A stretch of 64,000 bases of DNA from Moraxellaceae bacterium (GCA_024234595.1 JACKNZ010000008.1:1-64000); one strand, 5' to 3'; positions 1 through 9,392 are shown, counted from the first letter of the stretch. Numbers and translations: made by a program. The notes: generated by a model not told the origin, from the letters alone.

Positions 1-927
1 CCCAATAGCATTGTTGCAGGCAGCAGCTTATGTGTAGTTGAGCAGCCAAGTAGCAATTTAATTTCTGTCAGTGGCGCAGCAGGTAGCACAGGCGGCAGTT
101 ACAGTTTAGCCCAAGACCGCACGCAATTTATCTTAAGTGCAGCCACAAACTATACAGGCGTTAATTTTGGTAATGTTGTTCAAAGTCAATTAACAGGTAC
201 AGGTAATCAAACTATAGCAGCAGGTACGACGGCAAGTTATGGCCATCAATTTATTGCTGGTACTGAGGGTACAGTGACGTTTAGTACAGCCCAAGCACCG
301 ACACCTAATTTGACATGGACATCGTTAGTTTATTTAGACAACAACTGTAATGCGTTATTAGATGCAGGTGATACCCAAGTTACTACGCCTATTTTGGTAG
401 TGGCTGATCAAGTATTGTGTTTAGTGCAAAAAGTACAATCACCGAGTACGGCGTCTAATGGTGCACAAGATGTTTCGACGCTTAGTGCCAGTTTTGTATA
501 TGCTGCGCCGAGTGTGATAGTGGGTAATTACAGCCAAAATGACACCACGATTATTATGGATACGGGTTTAGTGTTGGTTAAGAAGGTAAGACAAGTATTG
601 AGTTGTCCCTCGACAGTTGCGGACACCAATGTATTTGTGACTAATAATCAAGCGTTACCCAATACACTGATTGAATACCAGATTGTATATAGCAATCCAT
701 CGTCAAATGTTGTATCAAATATAGTAATAAACGACATGACCCCTTCGTTCACGACGTTTAGGAGTGCGAGCTGCCGAACGACACCTCCGAGTGTGTTGTG
801 TAGTGTGTCTAGCAGTCCGACGGTTGGAGGGGTAGGGGCAATTCAATGGAATATTGCTAACAATCCTTTAGGCTTAGGTTCTGGACAAAGTGGCGATGTC
901 CGTTTCTGTGTCAGAGTTGATCAGTAG
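1..927 (+). CDS. C-terminal part of a large exported DUF11-type repeat protein (5' end outside window)
   Basis: The frame is open from the first base to the TAG at 925-927, so the 308 visible residues are the tail of a longer protein. The sequence is rich in Ser, Thr, Asn, Val and Gly with few charged residues, as in secreted beta-sandwich repeat proteins. Two units can be seen: an Ig-like segment with a SLVYLDNNCNALLDAGD stretch near residues 107-123, and a C-terminal DUF11-like domain recognisable from NTLIEYQIVYSNPSSN and INDMTPSFTTF. Several Cys residues suggest disulfides outside the cytoplasm. No LPxTG motif, PEP-CTERM motif or membrane anchor is seen at the end. DUF11 repeats are typical of surface or extracellular proteins; adhesion or a matrix role is inference. 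The last 200 bases use more CCG, ACG and GAG codons than the downstream genes, which could mean a different history. Confidence 0.7.
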   Translation, partial: PNSIVAGSSLCVVEQPSSNLISVSGAAGSTGGSYSLAQDRTQFILSAATNYTGVNFGNVVQSQLTGTGNQTIAAGTTASYGHQFIAGTEGTVTFSTAQAPTPNLTWTSLVYLDNNCNALLDAGDTQVTTPILVVADQVLCLVQKVQSPSTASNGAQDVSTLSASFVYAAPSVIVGNYSQNDTTIIMDTGLVLVKKVRQVLSCPSTVADTNVFVTNNQALPNTLIEYQIVYSNPSSNVVSNIVINDMTPSFTTFRSASCRTTPPSVLCSVSSSPTVGGVGAIQWNIANNPLGLGSGQSGDVRFCVRVDQ

Positions 928-933
928 TGTTTA

Positions 934-966
934 CCCCACCCTAACCCTCCCCTAAATTAGGGGAGG
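934..966. repeat. CCCTCTCC-family intergenic hairpin, copy A
   Basis: An ACCCCACCCTAACC lead-in is followed by an 8-bp perfect stem, CCTCCCCT (946-953) with AGGGGAGG (959-966), around an AAATT loop. It lies seven bases after the stop codon of the DUF11 gene. It matches four other hairpins in the window (near 9393, 42581, 47014 and 51785). There is no T run, so it is not a classic terminator, but it may stop or stabilise transcripts. Confidence 0.7.
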
Positions 967-1078
967 AACAAGCTTTTCACGTCACAAACTGTCTGTTTAC
1001 CAAAAGAAAGCACTGATTTTCACGTCTAATATGTATAAAATCCCTCTCTAAAAATCATCAAACAATCACGGAATTACT

Positions 1079-3307
1079 ATGACCGCACTGCTAACAGACT
1101 TTAGCGAACGCCGTTCTTTGGCCGATTTTACCGAACAAGCCTACCTCAACTACTCTATGTATGTGATTTTAGACCGTGCCTTACCGCATATTGGCGATGG
1201 TCTAAAGCCTGTGCAACGGCGCATTGTGTATGCCATGAGCGAATTAGGCCTAAAAAACAGTGCTAAACACAAAAAGTCAGCGCGTACGGTGGGTGATGTG
1301 TTGGGTAAATATCACCCTCACGGTGATAGTGCCTGTTACGAAGCGATGGTGTTAATGGCGCAACCGTTTAGTTATCGTTATCCCTTGGTTGATGGGCAAG
1401 GTAACTGGGGGTCTCCCGATGACCCTAAATCGTTTGCGGCCATGCGTTATACCGAGTCTAAACTGTCCGCTTATGCTGATGTATTGCTAGGTGAATTAGG
1501 TCAAGGCACGGTCGATTGGACTCCCAATTTTGACGGCACGATGGAAGAGCCTAGCCTGCTGCCAGCACGATTGCCTAATTTATTACTTAATGGAACCACA
1601 GGCATTGCAGTCGGTATGGCCACCGATATTCCACCGCATAACTTGCGCGAAGTGGCAAATGCTTGTATTGCCCTGCTAAAAAAACCGAATCTTAGTCTTG
1701 AAGAGATTGTCGATTATATTCCTGCGCCAGATTTTCCGACCAAAGCCGAAATTATCACTCCCAAAAATGAGCTGTTAAGTCTGTATAAAACAGGCCGTGG
1801 CTCACTCAAAATGCGTGCAGTGTATGAAGTGGAAGACGGAGACATTGTCATTACCGCCTTGCCCCATCAAGTGTCAGGAGCAAAAGTATTAGCGCAAATT
1901 GCCGAGCAAATGAACGCCAAAAAATTGCCTTTAGTGGCCGATTTGCGTGACGAATCTGACCACGAAAATCCAACACGCTTAGTGATTGTACCGCGTTCTA
2001 ATCGGGTAGATGTGGCGATGCTAATGAGCCATTTATTTGCTTCTACCGATTTAGAGTATAGCTATCGCGTGAATATGAATGTCATTGGCTTAGATGGGCG
2101 GCCACAAGTCAAAGATTTGCTGCAATTACTCAATGAATGGCTGCGTTTTAGGCAAGGCACGGTGCGCCGCCGTTTGCAGTTTCGTTTAGATAAAGTATTG
2201 GCACGTTTGCACATTTTGGCAGGTTTGTTAATTGCCTATTTAAATATTGATGAAGTGATTCGGATTATTCGTTACGAAGATCACCCCAAAGCCGAGCTCA
2301 TGAAAGTATTTGGTTTGAGTGATATGCAAGCCGAATCTATTTTAGAGTTAAAGTTACGTCATTTGGCTAAATTAGAAGAAATGGAAATCCGTAAAGAGCA
2401 AAATGACTTAGAAAAAGAGCGCGACACCTTACAAGGTTTATTGGCCAGTCCTGCGGCGATGGATAAGTTAATTATTAAAGAAATTAAAGCCGATATGGAC
2501 AAGTATGGCGATGATAGACGCTCACCGATTGTCGAACGCGCCGAAGCACAAGCTCTCAAAGAAAGTGATTTAACACCAGCCGAGCCAGTCACAGTAATTT
2601 TGTCCGAAATGGGTTGGGTACGCGCCGCCAAAGGCCATGATATTGCGGTAGAAAGTTTAAGTTTTAAAGGCAATGACAAGTATTTGACCTCAGCACAAGG
2701 CAAAAGCAATCAGCCTGTTTATTTTTTAGATAGTACGGGGCGAAGTTACTCGCTATTAGCCAATACCTTGCCCTCGGCGCGTGGTCAAGGCGAGCCATTA
2801 ACTACCAAACTCAATCCACCAGCAGGGGCAAATTTTAAAACCGTCGTGATGGGTGAGGCAAGTCAGGCTATTATTTTAGCCACAGATGCCTGTTATGGTT
2901 TTGTGTCAACACTTGGCAATTTAGATGCCAGCAACAAAAACGGTAAAGCAGTGATTACGGTGCCTGATGGCGCAACGGTGTTAGCTCCCTTAATGGTAAG
3001 GGATATTGACAAAGATTATGTGGTATTAGTGAGCAGCGAAGGCCGTTTGCTGATGTTCCCAGTTAAAGACTTGCCTCAGCTTAACAAAGGCAAAGGCAAT
3101 AAGTTGATTAGTTTAGATGGCAACGAAATCCTAAAGTCATGGTTGGTATGCCAAGCAGGCGATAAAGTGGTGGTGCATACCAGTAACCGTCATTTAACCC
3201 TCAAATGGTCAGATTTAGAGCATTATCAGGGCGAACGCGGTAAACGTGGCCATAAATTACCGCGGGGTTTTCAACGGGTGGAGTCGATTGAAGTGGAGAA
3301 GCCATAA
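1079..3307 (+). CDS. parC: DNA topoisomerase IV subunit A
   Basis: ParC is the DNA-cleaving subunit of topoisomerase IV, which decatenates sister chromosomes together with ParE (not in the window). The 742 residues are close to the 752 of E. coli. The N-terminal winged-helix/tower part contains AAMRYTES with the catalytic tyrosine at Y124. The quinolone-resistance region reads HPHGDSACYE, with Ser84 and Glu88 at the positions of E. coli S80 and E84, so it looks wild type. A coiled-coil region near residues 370-460 leads to a C-terminal DNA-wrapping domain. The ATG at 1079 follows a weak GGA and begins a normal family N-terminus. It is transcribed alone, 62 bases before the next gene. ParC rather than GyrA is chosen because of the short length and the HPHGDSACYEAMVLMAQ block. 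Confidence 0.97.
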   Translation: MTALLTDFSERRSLADFTEQAYLNYSMYVILDRALPHIGDGLKPVQRRIVYAMSELGLKNSAKHKKSARTVGDVLGKYHPHGDSACYEAMVLMAQPFSYRYPLVDGQGNWGSPDDPKSFAAMRYTESKLSAYADVLLGELGQGTVDWTPNFDGTMEEPSLLPARLPNLLLNGTTGIAVGMATDIPPHNLREVANACIALLKKPNLSLEEIVDYIPAPDFPTKAEIITPKNELLSLYKTGRGSLKMRAVYEVEDGDIVITALPHQVSGAKVLAQIAEQMNAKKLPLVADLRDESDHENPTRLVIVPRSNRVDVAMLMSHLFASTDLEYSYRVNMNVIGLDGRPQVKDLLQLLNEWLRFRQGTVRRRLQFRLDKVLARLHILAGLLIAYLNIDEVIRIIRYEDHPKAELMKVFGLSDMQAESILELKLRHLAKLEEMEIRKEQNDLEKERDTLQGLLASPAAMDKLIIKEIKADMDKYGDDRRSPIVERAEAQALKESDLTPAEPVTVILSEMGWVRAAKGHDIAVESLSFKGNDKYLTSAQGKSNQPVYFLDSTGRSYSLLANTLPSARGQGEPLTTKLNPPAGANFKTVVMGEASQAIILATDACYGFVSTLGNLDASNKNGKAVITVPDGATVLAPLMVRDIDKDYVVLVSSEGRLLMFPVKDLPQLNKGKGNKLISLDGNEILKSWLVCQAGDKVVVHTSNRHLTLKWSDLEHYQGERGKRGHKLPRGFQRVESIEVEKP

Positions 3308-3382
3308 TTCAATTTGCGCTCCCTCTGTAATTAAGCGACAATTACGCACTTTTAATCTTGACTGCCCGCCTTGGAGTCCTTT

Positions 3383-5386
3383 ATGCCTGCTGTTGCTTTG
3401 CCCCAACGTCGTCTTGCCAATGCCATTCGCGCTCTTGCGATGGACGCTGTACAACAAGCCAATTCTGGCCATCCAGGTGCGCCAATGGGCATGGCCGATA
3501 TTGCCGAAGTGTTATGGCGCGGTATTTTTAAGCATAATCCCACTAATCCTAACTGGATTAACCGTGACCGTTTTGTATTGTCTAATGGTCATGGCTCGAT
3601 GTTGCAATATGCCTTATTGCATCTGACTGGTTATGATTTAAGTATTGATGACCTCAAACAATTTCGTCAGTTGCATAGTCGTACACCGGGTCACCCCGAA
3701 TACGGTTACACCGCAGGTGTCGAAACCACCACAGGGCCATTGGGTCAGGGTATTGCTAATGCAGTCGGTTTTGCGATAGCCGAAAAAACCTTAGCCGCGC
3801 AATTTAATCGTGATGGCTTTGACGTGATTGACCATTACACCTATTGTTTTTTAGGTGATGGTTGTTTGATGGAAGGCATCTCGCATGAAGTTTGCTCTTT
3901 AGCTGGCACGCTCAAGTTAGGCAAATTAGTCGCTTTTTATGATGATAACGGTATTTCGATTGATGGTGAAGTCGAAGGCTGGTTTACCGATAATACCACA
4001 CAGCGTTTTGAGGCTTATGGTTGGCAAGTGATTGGCCCGATTGATGGCCATGACAGCGAAGCCATTCGTGCCGCGATTATCGAGGCTCATCAAGATAGCA
4101 CTCGCCCTAGTATGATTATTTGCAAAACCGTCATTGGTTGTGGTTCTCCTAACAAGCAAGGCAAAGAAGAATGTCATGGTGCGCCATTGGGAGCAGCTGA
4201 AATTGCTGCCACGCGTGAAGCAATGGCTTGGGAGCATGGCGCGTTTGATATTCCTGCTGATATTTACGAAGCATGGGATTGTCGTGTTAAAGGTGAGGTA
4301 TTAGAAAAAAATTGGCAAGCACAATTTGAGGCGTATCAAAAAGCCCACCCTGAATTAGCACAAGAATTATTACGCCGTTTACAAGGTGAGTTACCCCCAG
4401 CGTTTGCTTTGCAAGCCAAAGCCTATATTCAAGAAGTAGCTAACAAAGGCGAAACCATTGCCTCACGCAAAGCCTCCCAAAATGCCTTAAATGCCTTTGG
4501 GCCATTATTGCCTGAGTTATTGGGGGGCTCTGCTGACTTGGCAGGCTCTAATCTCACTTTGTGGAAAGGCTGTCACGGTATTCAAGAAAATCCTGCTGGT
4601 AATTATGTGTTTTATGGCGTGCGTGAATTTGGCATGAGCGCAATTATGAATGGCATGGCCTTACATGGTGGCTTTATTCCCTATGGCGCAACCTTCTTAA
4701 TTTTTATGGAATATGCGCGTAACGCAGTGCGTATGAGTGCCTTAATGAAACAGAGGGTGATTTATGTCTTTACCCATGACTCGATTGGTTTAGGTGAAGA
4801 TGGCCCAACCCACCAACCGATTGAGCAATTAGCCAGCTTGCGCGGCACACCCAATATGTCAGTTTGGCGACCAGCCGATGCCGTAGAGTCTGCCGTGGCA
4901 TGGTTATCGGCCTTGCAACGCAAAAATGGCCCAACATCCTTAGTATTTTCACGTCAAAACTTGCCACATCTTGAGCGTGATGCCTTGCAATTAGACAATA
5001 TCAGCAAAGGTGGCTATGTATTAGCCGAAGAACAAGGGGTATTAGAAGCGATTATTATTGCCACAGGCTCCGAGATAGACTTGGCACTCAAAGCCCAAAA
5101 AGCCTTAACCGAGCAAGGCAAAGGTGTGCGTGTGGTGTCTATGCCTTCTGTCGATTTGTTTATGGCGCAAGATGCCGCCTATCGTCAAAAGGTGTTGCCT
5201 AATGAAGTGCGTGCGCGTGTAGCGGTCGAAGCCTCTCATGCCGATTATTGGTACAAATTTGTTGGCTTAGATGGCAAAGTGATTGGTATGACTACCTTTG
5301 GCGAATCCGCTCCCATTAAAGACTTGTACCAACATTTTGGTATTACCGTTGACGCGATTGTAGAAGCGGTTAATACTCTTATTTAA
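3383..5386 (+). CDS. tkt: Transketolase
   Basis: Transketolase moves two-carbon units between sugar phosphates in the non-oxidative pentose phosphate pathway, using thiamine diphosphate and a divalent metal. The product has 667 residues (E. coli TktA has 663). The N-terminal HPGAPMGMADIAEVLW and the GDGCLMEGISHEV block bind the cofactor. DSIGLGEDGPTHQP marks the pyrimidine-binding domain, and a C-terminal transketolase domain follows. The ATG at 3383 is chosen because GGAG lies seven bases upstream; a TTG at 3371 is in frame but has no ribosome binding site. The gene heads a glycolysis/pentose phosphate group (dehydrogenase, pgk, fba), interrupted by one DUF29 gene. Confidence 0.96.
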   Translation: MPAVALPQRRLANAIRALAMDAVQQANSGHPGAPMGMADIAEVLWRGIFKHNPTNPNWINRDRFVLSNGHGSMLQYALLHLTGYDLSIDDLKQFRQLHSRTPGHPEYGYTAGVETTTGPLGQGIANAVGFAIAEKTLAAQFNRDGFDVIDHYTYCFLGDGCLMEGISHEVCSLAGTLKLGKLVAFYDDNGISIDGEVEGWFTDNTTQRFEAYGWQVIGPIDGHDSEAIRAAIIEAHQDSTRPSMIICKTVIGCGSPNKQGKEECHGAPLGAAEIAATREAMAWEHGAFDIPADIYEAWDCRVKGEVLEKNWQAQFEAYQKAHPELAQELLRRLQGELPPAFALQAKAYIQEVANKGETIASRKASQNALNAFGPLLPELLGGSADLAGSNLTLWKGCHGIQENPAGNYVFYGVREFGMSAIMNGMALHGGFIPYGATFLIFMEYARNAVRMSALMKQRVIYVFTHDSIGLGEDGPTHQPIEQLASLRGTPNMSVWRPADAVESAVAWLSALQRKNGPTSLVFSRQNLPHLERDALQLDNISKGGYVLAEEQGVLEAIIIATGSEIDLALKAQKALTEQGKGVRVVSMPSVDLFMAQDAAYRQKVLPNEVRARVAVEASHADYWYKFVGLDGKVIGMTTFGESAPIKDLYQHFGITVDAIVEAVNTLI

Positions 5387-5454
5387 GATGTTAATTGCGA
5401 TGTTAATCATGGTTGATATGAGTTTTTCTTGTGTCAGCCATGTTGAGGTGAGCG

Positions 5455-5889
5455 ATGAATAGCAGTCAATACCAACAAGACTTTTATGCATGGACACAAG
5501 AGCAAGTGCAACTGTTACGCAGTAAACAGTTATCAAAAATTGATATTGAGCATTTGATTGAAGAGATAGAAAGCATGGGCAAAAGTGAAAAGCGCGCACT
5601 TAAATCTCGTCTCAGTGTGTTACTTATGCATCTTTTAAAATGGCATTTTCAACCGAGCTTTAGAAGCACCAGTTGGCAAGTTACCTTGCGTACCCAACGT
5701 CGTGCCATTAAAGACTTATTGACTGATAATCCTAGTCTCAAGCATTGGCTCATTGAGACCATGCACGATGCCTATGAACAAGCTAAAGATGACGCGTGTT
5801 TAGAAACGGGTTTAGATGACAGCACTTTCCCTCAGCAATGCTTGTGGACGATAGAGCAAGTGTTAGATATTCATTATTTGCCTGATTAA
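5455..5889 (+). CDS. DUF29 family protein
   Basis: This 144-residue protein fits DUF29: an N-terminal YQQDFYAWTQEQVQLLR block, then IDIEHLIEEIESMGKSEKR, then a central LLMHLLKWHFQP segment and a C-terminal ETGL...FPQQC...LDIHYLP end. DUF29 proteins are small, mostly helical and cytoplasmic with no established function. The start is set by GAGGTGAG just before the ATG. It lies between tkt and the epd-like gene with gaps of 68 and 44 bases on the same strand, so it may share their transcript. DUF29 genes are often mobile or multicopy, and this one may be an insertion into the carbon-metabolism group. Confidence 0.85.
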   Translation: MNSSQYQQDFYAWTQEQVQLLRSKQLSKIDIEHLIEEIESMGKSEKRALKSRLSVLLMHLLKWHFQPSFRSTSWQVTLRTQRRAIKDLLTDNPSLKHWLIETMHDAYEQAKDDACLETGLDDSTFPQQCLWTIEQVLDIHYLPD

Positions 5890-5933
5890 ATGAAGTAAAT
5901 ACTTATGTTGTCTCAGATGTCCAAGAGCTACAG

Positions 5934-6971
5934 ATGAGTGAATCCCCTTTACGAGTAGCCATCAACGGCTATGGACGCATTGGAAGACACGTTTTACGCG
6001 CATGGGTAGAGCGTGGTTGTCCGTCTGACTTGCAATTTGTGGCCATTAACGACTTAGGGCAAGCGCAAGCCCTAATGCACTTAACCCGCTACGACAGTAC
6101 ACATGGCCGATTTAACGGTCATGCCGATTTAATAGAAGGACAGTTGGCCATTAGTCCTCATCATGGCCCACAACGCTATCTTATCCCTTTATACAATCAA
6201 GCCAAGCCCGAAACTTTACCGTGGCAAAGCCTTGATGTTGATGTGGTATTAGAGTGTACAGGCCAATTTAGAGCGCGTGCCGAAGCTGCTAGACACCTGC
6301 AAGCAGGGGCTAAAAAGGTCATTATTGGTGCAGCCCCGTTTGATGAGGTTGACGCAACCATTGTTTATGGCGTTAATCATCATCAGCTCACCCATGAGCA
6401 AAAAATCATCTCCAGTGTCTCGTGTACTACTCATGCCCTTGTGCCGTTAATGCAGATACTAGACGAAGCCTTTGGCATAGAATCAGCCTTGATGACCGAA
6501 ATTCATGCCGTTACCTCCGACCAAGTCTTGCTTGACCACACCCACCGTGATGTACGGCGTGGTCGTGCTGCGGCACATAATATGATTCCCACTTCATCAA
6601 GCAGTATTGGCGCACTCAAGCGTATTTTGCCGCATTTAGCCCATAAAGTAGACGGCTATTCGGTGCGAGTGCCAACGCTCAACGTTGCAGCGATAGATTT
6701 AAGTTTTGTTGCCAAACAGCCGATAAGTGTTGCCGCTATCAATGCCCTCTTTAAGCACAAAGCGCAACACGACTATCAGCAAATACTGGCTTATTGTGAT
6801 GAATGGTTGGTATCGAGCGATTTTAATCATTCGCCATATTCTTTAATTTTTGATGCTACCGAAACCAAAGTGGTGGGGCAGCAAGCCAAAGTCTTGGCGT
6901 GGTACGATAACGAATGGGGATACGCCAATCGTTTGTTAGATTTATGTATGGTGTTGGCCAAAATGCGCTAA
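5934..6971 (+). CDS. epd: Erythrose-4-phosphate / glyceraldehyde-3-phosphate dehydrogenase family enzyme
   Basis: This is an NAD(P)-dependent sugar-phosphate dehydrogenase of the GAPDH fold, 345 residues. The Rossmann motif NGYGRIGRHV is at residues 11-20. The catalytic Cys is C164 in SCTTH and the catalytic His is H191 in EIHAVTSDQ; NEWGYANRLLD closes the C-terminal domain. Position directly before pgk and fba matches the epd-pgk-fba order of many gammaproteobacteria. Epd makes 4-phosphoerythronate for pyridoxal phosphate synthesis; a true glycolytic GAPDH role cannot be excluded from sequence. The Asn that normally follows the catalytic CTT is replaced by His, which is unusual (see findings). 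The ATG at 5934 has only a weak ribosome binding site. Confidence 0.85.
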   Translation: MSESPLRVAINGYGRIGRHVLRAWVERGCPSDLQFVAINDLGQAQALMHLTRYDSTHGRFNGHADLIEGQLAISPHHGPQRYLIPLYNQAKPETLPWQSLDVDVVLECTGQFRARAEAARHLQAGAKKVIIGAAPFDEVDATIVYGVNHHQLTHEQKIISSVSCTTHALVPLMQILDEAFGIESALMTEIHAVTSDQVLLDHTHRDVRRGRAAAHNMIPTSSSSIGALKRILPHLAHKVDGYSVRVPTLNVAAIDLSFVAKQPISVAAINALFKHKAQHDYQQILAYCDEWLVSSDFNHSPYSLIFDATETKVVGQQAKVLAWYDNEWGYANRLLDLCMVLAKMR

Positions 6972-7009
6972 AATCACCGCCTATTGATATTAAGTTAAGA
7001 GGAACAATG

Positions 7010-8176
7010 ATGACCGTCTTAAAAATGGCCGATTTAGATTTAAGCGGCAAGCGTGTGTTAATTCGTGAAGACCTCAATGTGCCTGTCAAAGACGGCAAAA
7101 TTACCAGCGATGCGCGTATTGTGGCCTCGCTGCCGACCATTCGCTTAGCCCTCGAAAAAGGCGCATCGGTCATGGTTTGCTCGCACTTGGGTCGCCCGAC
7201 CGAAGGTGAAGCTTCTGCCGAAAACTCTCTCGCCCCTGTTGCTGCTTATTTAAGCAATGCTTTAGGCTGTGATGTGCCTTTGATTACTGACTATGTTGAC
7301 GGTTACGAGATTGCAGCAGGAGCTGTGGTATTGTTTGAAAATGTCCGCTTTAACAAAGGCGAAAAGAAAAACAATGACGAATTAGCCCAAAAATATGCTG
7401 CTTTGTGTGATGTTTTTGTGATGGATGCCTTTGGCACAGCCCATCGCGCCGAAGCATCAACGCATGGTGTGGCCAAATTTGCGCCTGTGGCTTGTGCAGG
7501 GCCATTATTAGCCGCCGAGTTAGAAGCCCTTGCCAAAGCCTTAGATAATCCTGCACCACCGATGGTGGCGGTTGTCGCTGGTTCTAAAGTCTCTACTAAA
7601 TTAGATGTCTTAAAATCGTTGGCCGATGTGTGTGACCAGTTAATTGTCGGTGGCGGTATTGCCAATACCTTTTTGGCAGCCGCAGGTTACAATGTTGGTA
7701 AATCGTTATACGAAGCCGAAATGCTAGAGACCGCCAAAGAGATTGCCCGTAGTGTCAGCGTTCCCTTGCCCGAAGATGTGGTGGTGGCCAAAGAATTTGC
7801 CCAAAGCGCAACCGCGACCATTAAATCGGTTAAAGAAGTGGCCGATGACGACATGATTTTAGATATTGGCCCCTTAACAGCCGCTAAGTTTGCTAATTTT
7901 ATTAAATCAGCCAAAACTATTTTATGGAATGGGCCCGTGGGCGTGTTTGAGTTTGACCAATTTGGCGAAGGCACCAAAACCTTGGCACAAGCGATTGCAG
8001 GCAGCAAAGGCTTTTCGATTGCAGGCGGTGGCGACACTTTAGCCGCCATTGATAAATATGGCGTTGCGGTGGATATTTCGTATATTTCTACAGGCGGTGG
8101 GGCGTTTTTAGAGTTTGTTGAAGGTAAAAAACTCCCTGCCGTTGAAGCATTAGAACAAGCCGCAACACGCGGTTAA
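7010..8176 (+). CDS. pgk: Phosphoglycerate kinase
   Basis: Pgk catalyses the reversible transfer of phosphate from 1,3-bisphosphoglycerate to ADP in glycolysis. The mature-looking start is MTVLKMADLDLSGKRVLIRE, with the family motif REDLNVPVKDG directly after it. SHLGRPTEG and the C-terminal GGGDTLAAI nucleotide loop are present. The product has 388 residues, matching the family (387 in E. coli). Two adjacent ATGs occur at 7007 and 7010; AGAGGA at 6998-7003 is best spaced for 7010. The frame also stays open upstream to 6914, but that overlaps the previous gene and lacks a signal. It is 38 bases after the epd-like gene and 26 before fba, so the three probably form an operon. Confidence 0.96.
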   Translation: MTVLKMADLDLSGKRVLIREDLNVPVKDGKITSDARIVASLPTIRLALEKGASVMVCSHLGRPTEGEASAENSLAPVAAYLSNALGCDVPLITDYVDGYEIAAGAVVLFENVRFNKGEKKNNDELAQKYAALCDVFVMDAFGTAHRAEASTHGVAKFAPVACAGPLLAAELEALAKALDNPAPPMVAVVAGSKVSTKLDVLKSLADVCDQLIVGGGIANTFLAAAGYNVGKSLYEAEMLETAKEIARSVSVPLPEDVVVAKEFAQSATATIKSVKEVADDDMILDIGPLTAAKFANFIKSAKTILWNGPVGVFEFDQFGEGTKTLAQAIAGSKGFSIAGGGDTLAAIDKYGVAVDISYISTGGGAFLEFVEGKKLPAVEALEQAATRG

Positions 8177-8202
8177 TTAGATTATTAAAGGAGCAAATAA
8201 AC

Positions 8203-9237
8203 ATGGCTTTAATCTCGTTACGTCAAATGTTAGACCATGCTGCCGAGTATGGTTATGGTATTCCCGCGTTTAATGTCAATAACTTAGAACAAATGCGCGC
8301 CATTATGGAAGCCGCCGATAAAACCAATTCGCCAGTTATTGTACAAGCCTCCGCAGGTGCGCGAAAATATGCAGGCGCGCCTTTTTTACGTCATTTAATC
8401 TTGGCGGCTATCGAAGAATTTCCGCATATCCCTGTGGTCATGCACCAAGACCACGGCACCAGCCCAGCCATTTGCCAACGCTCCATTCAACTTGGCTTTA
8501 GCTCGGTGATGATGGACGGCTCATTAGCAGAAGACGGCAAAACTCCAACGGATTATGACTATAACGTGCGTGTTACCAAGACAGTGGTTGAAATGGCGCA
8601 CGCTTGCGGCGTGTCGGTAGAGGGTGAAATTGGCTGTTTAGGCTCTTTAGAAACAGGCATGGCAGGTGAAGAAGATGGCGTAGGCGCAGAAGGCGTACTT
8701 GACCACTCGCAATTACTCACAGGCGTTGAAGAAGCGGCCAGTTTTGTGGCTGATACAGGCGTTGATGCCTTAGCGATTGCCATTGGTACTTCCCACGGTG
8801 CGTATAAGTTTACTCGTCCACCCACAGGCGATATTTTAGCCATTGACCGCATCAAAGAAATCCATGCCCGTATTCCAAATACTCATTTAGTCATGCATGG
8901 TTCTAGCTCGGTGCCACAAGATTGGTTAGCGATTATTAACGAGTTTGGTGGCGATATTAAAGAAACCTACGGTGTGCCTGTGGAACAAATTGTCGAAGCT
9001 ATTAAACACGGCGTGCGTAAAGTCAATATCGACACCGATTTGCGTTTAGCCTCCACAGGCGCGATTCGTCAATTTATGGCCAAAAATCCTGCCGAATTTG
9101 ACCCACGCAAATATTTAGCTAAGACTGTTACTGCTATGCGTGATGTGTGTATTGCCCGTTACGAAGCCTTTGGTACCGCAGGTAATGCCAGCAAAATCAA
9201 CCCCATTTCTTTAGAAAAGATGGTTAGTCGATATTAA
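8203..9237 (+). CDS. fba: Class II fructose-bisphosphate aldolase
   Basis: This zinc-dependent aldolase interconverts fructose-1,6-bisphosphate and the triose phosphates. The HQDHGTSPAICQRSIQLGF and MMDGSLAEDGKTP blocks, followed by EGEIGCLGSLETG and AIAIGTSHGAYKF, place the 344-residue protein in the CbbA-like (Calvin-cycle) subtype of class II rather than in the E. coli FbaA subtype. Zinc ligands are expected in the HQDHG and HGSSSVPQ segments. AAAGGAGC seven bases before the ATG defines the start. It ends the tkt-to-fba carbon group. The next 264 bases are non-coding and hold two different repeat elements. Confidence 0.96.
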   Translation: MALISLRQMLDHAAEYGYGIPAFNVNNLEQMRAIMEAADKTNSPVIVQASAGARKYAGAPFLRHLILAAIEEFPHIPVVMHQDHGTSPAICQRSIQLGFSSVMMDGSLAEDGKTPTDYDYNVRVTKTVVEMAHACGVSVEGEIGCLGSLETGMAGEEDGVGAEGVLDHSQLLTGVEEAASFVADTGVDALAIAIGTSHGAYKFTRPPTGDILAIDRIKEIHARIPNTHLVMHGSSSVPQDWLAIINEFGGDIKETYGVPVEQIVEAIKHGVRKVNIDTDLRLASTGAIRQFMAKNPAEFDPRKYLAKTVTAMRDVCIARYEAFGTAGNASKINPISLEKMVSRY

Positions 9238-9240
9238 GTC

Positions 9241-9339
9241 AGGACTTACGCATTTTGCCAAAATTAGCGCGTGTTGTGAGCTAAAAATCGTCAAAAACGA
9301 TTATTTAGCGAGCAAAAAAGCGATAACCGCGTAAGTCCT
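9241..9339. repeat. Palindromic AGGACTTACGC element, full copy 1
   Basis: A 99-bp element with perfect 11-bp terminal inverted repeats, AGGACTTACGC (9241-9251) and GCGTAAGTCCT (9329-9339). Inside, GCTAAA/TTTAGC and AATCGT/ACGATT build a 12-bp inner stem with one bulged base and a CAAAA loop (9280-9309). Two other full copies lie at 26383-26481 (opposite orientation) and 27162-27261. It sits three bases after the fba stop codon and contains no coding frame. The size, termini and copy number resemble MITEs or other gammaproteobacterial palindromic repeats. No convincing target duplication is visible. Confidence 0.85.
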
Positions 9340-9392
9340 AAAGTATTAGAGACATATGTATCGACATCTCTTTTTTGTATAGCGATGGTGTT

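Noticed and set aside
2359..2709. Long open frames antisense to parC, gltB, pgk, ftsI and others
   Set aside because: They have no family resemblance, poor ribosome binding sites and arise from the codon pattern of the real genes on the other strand.
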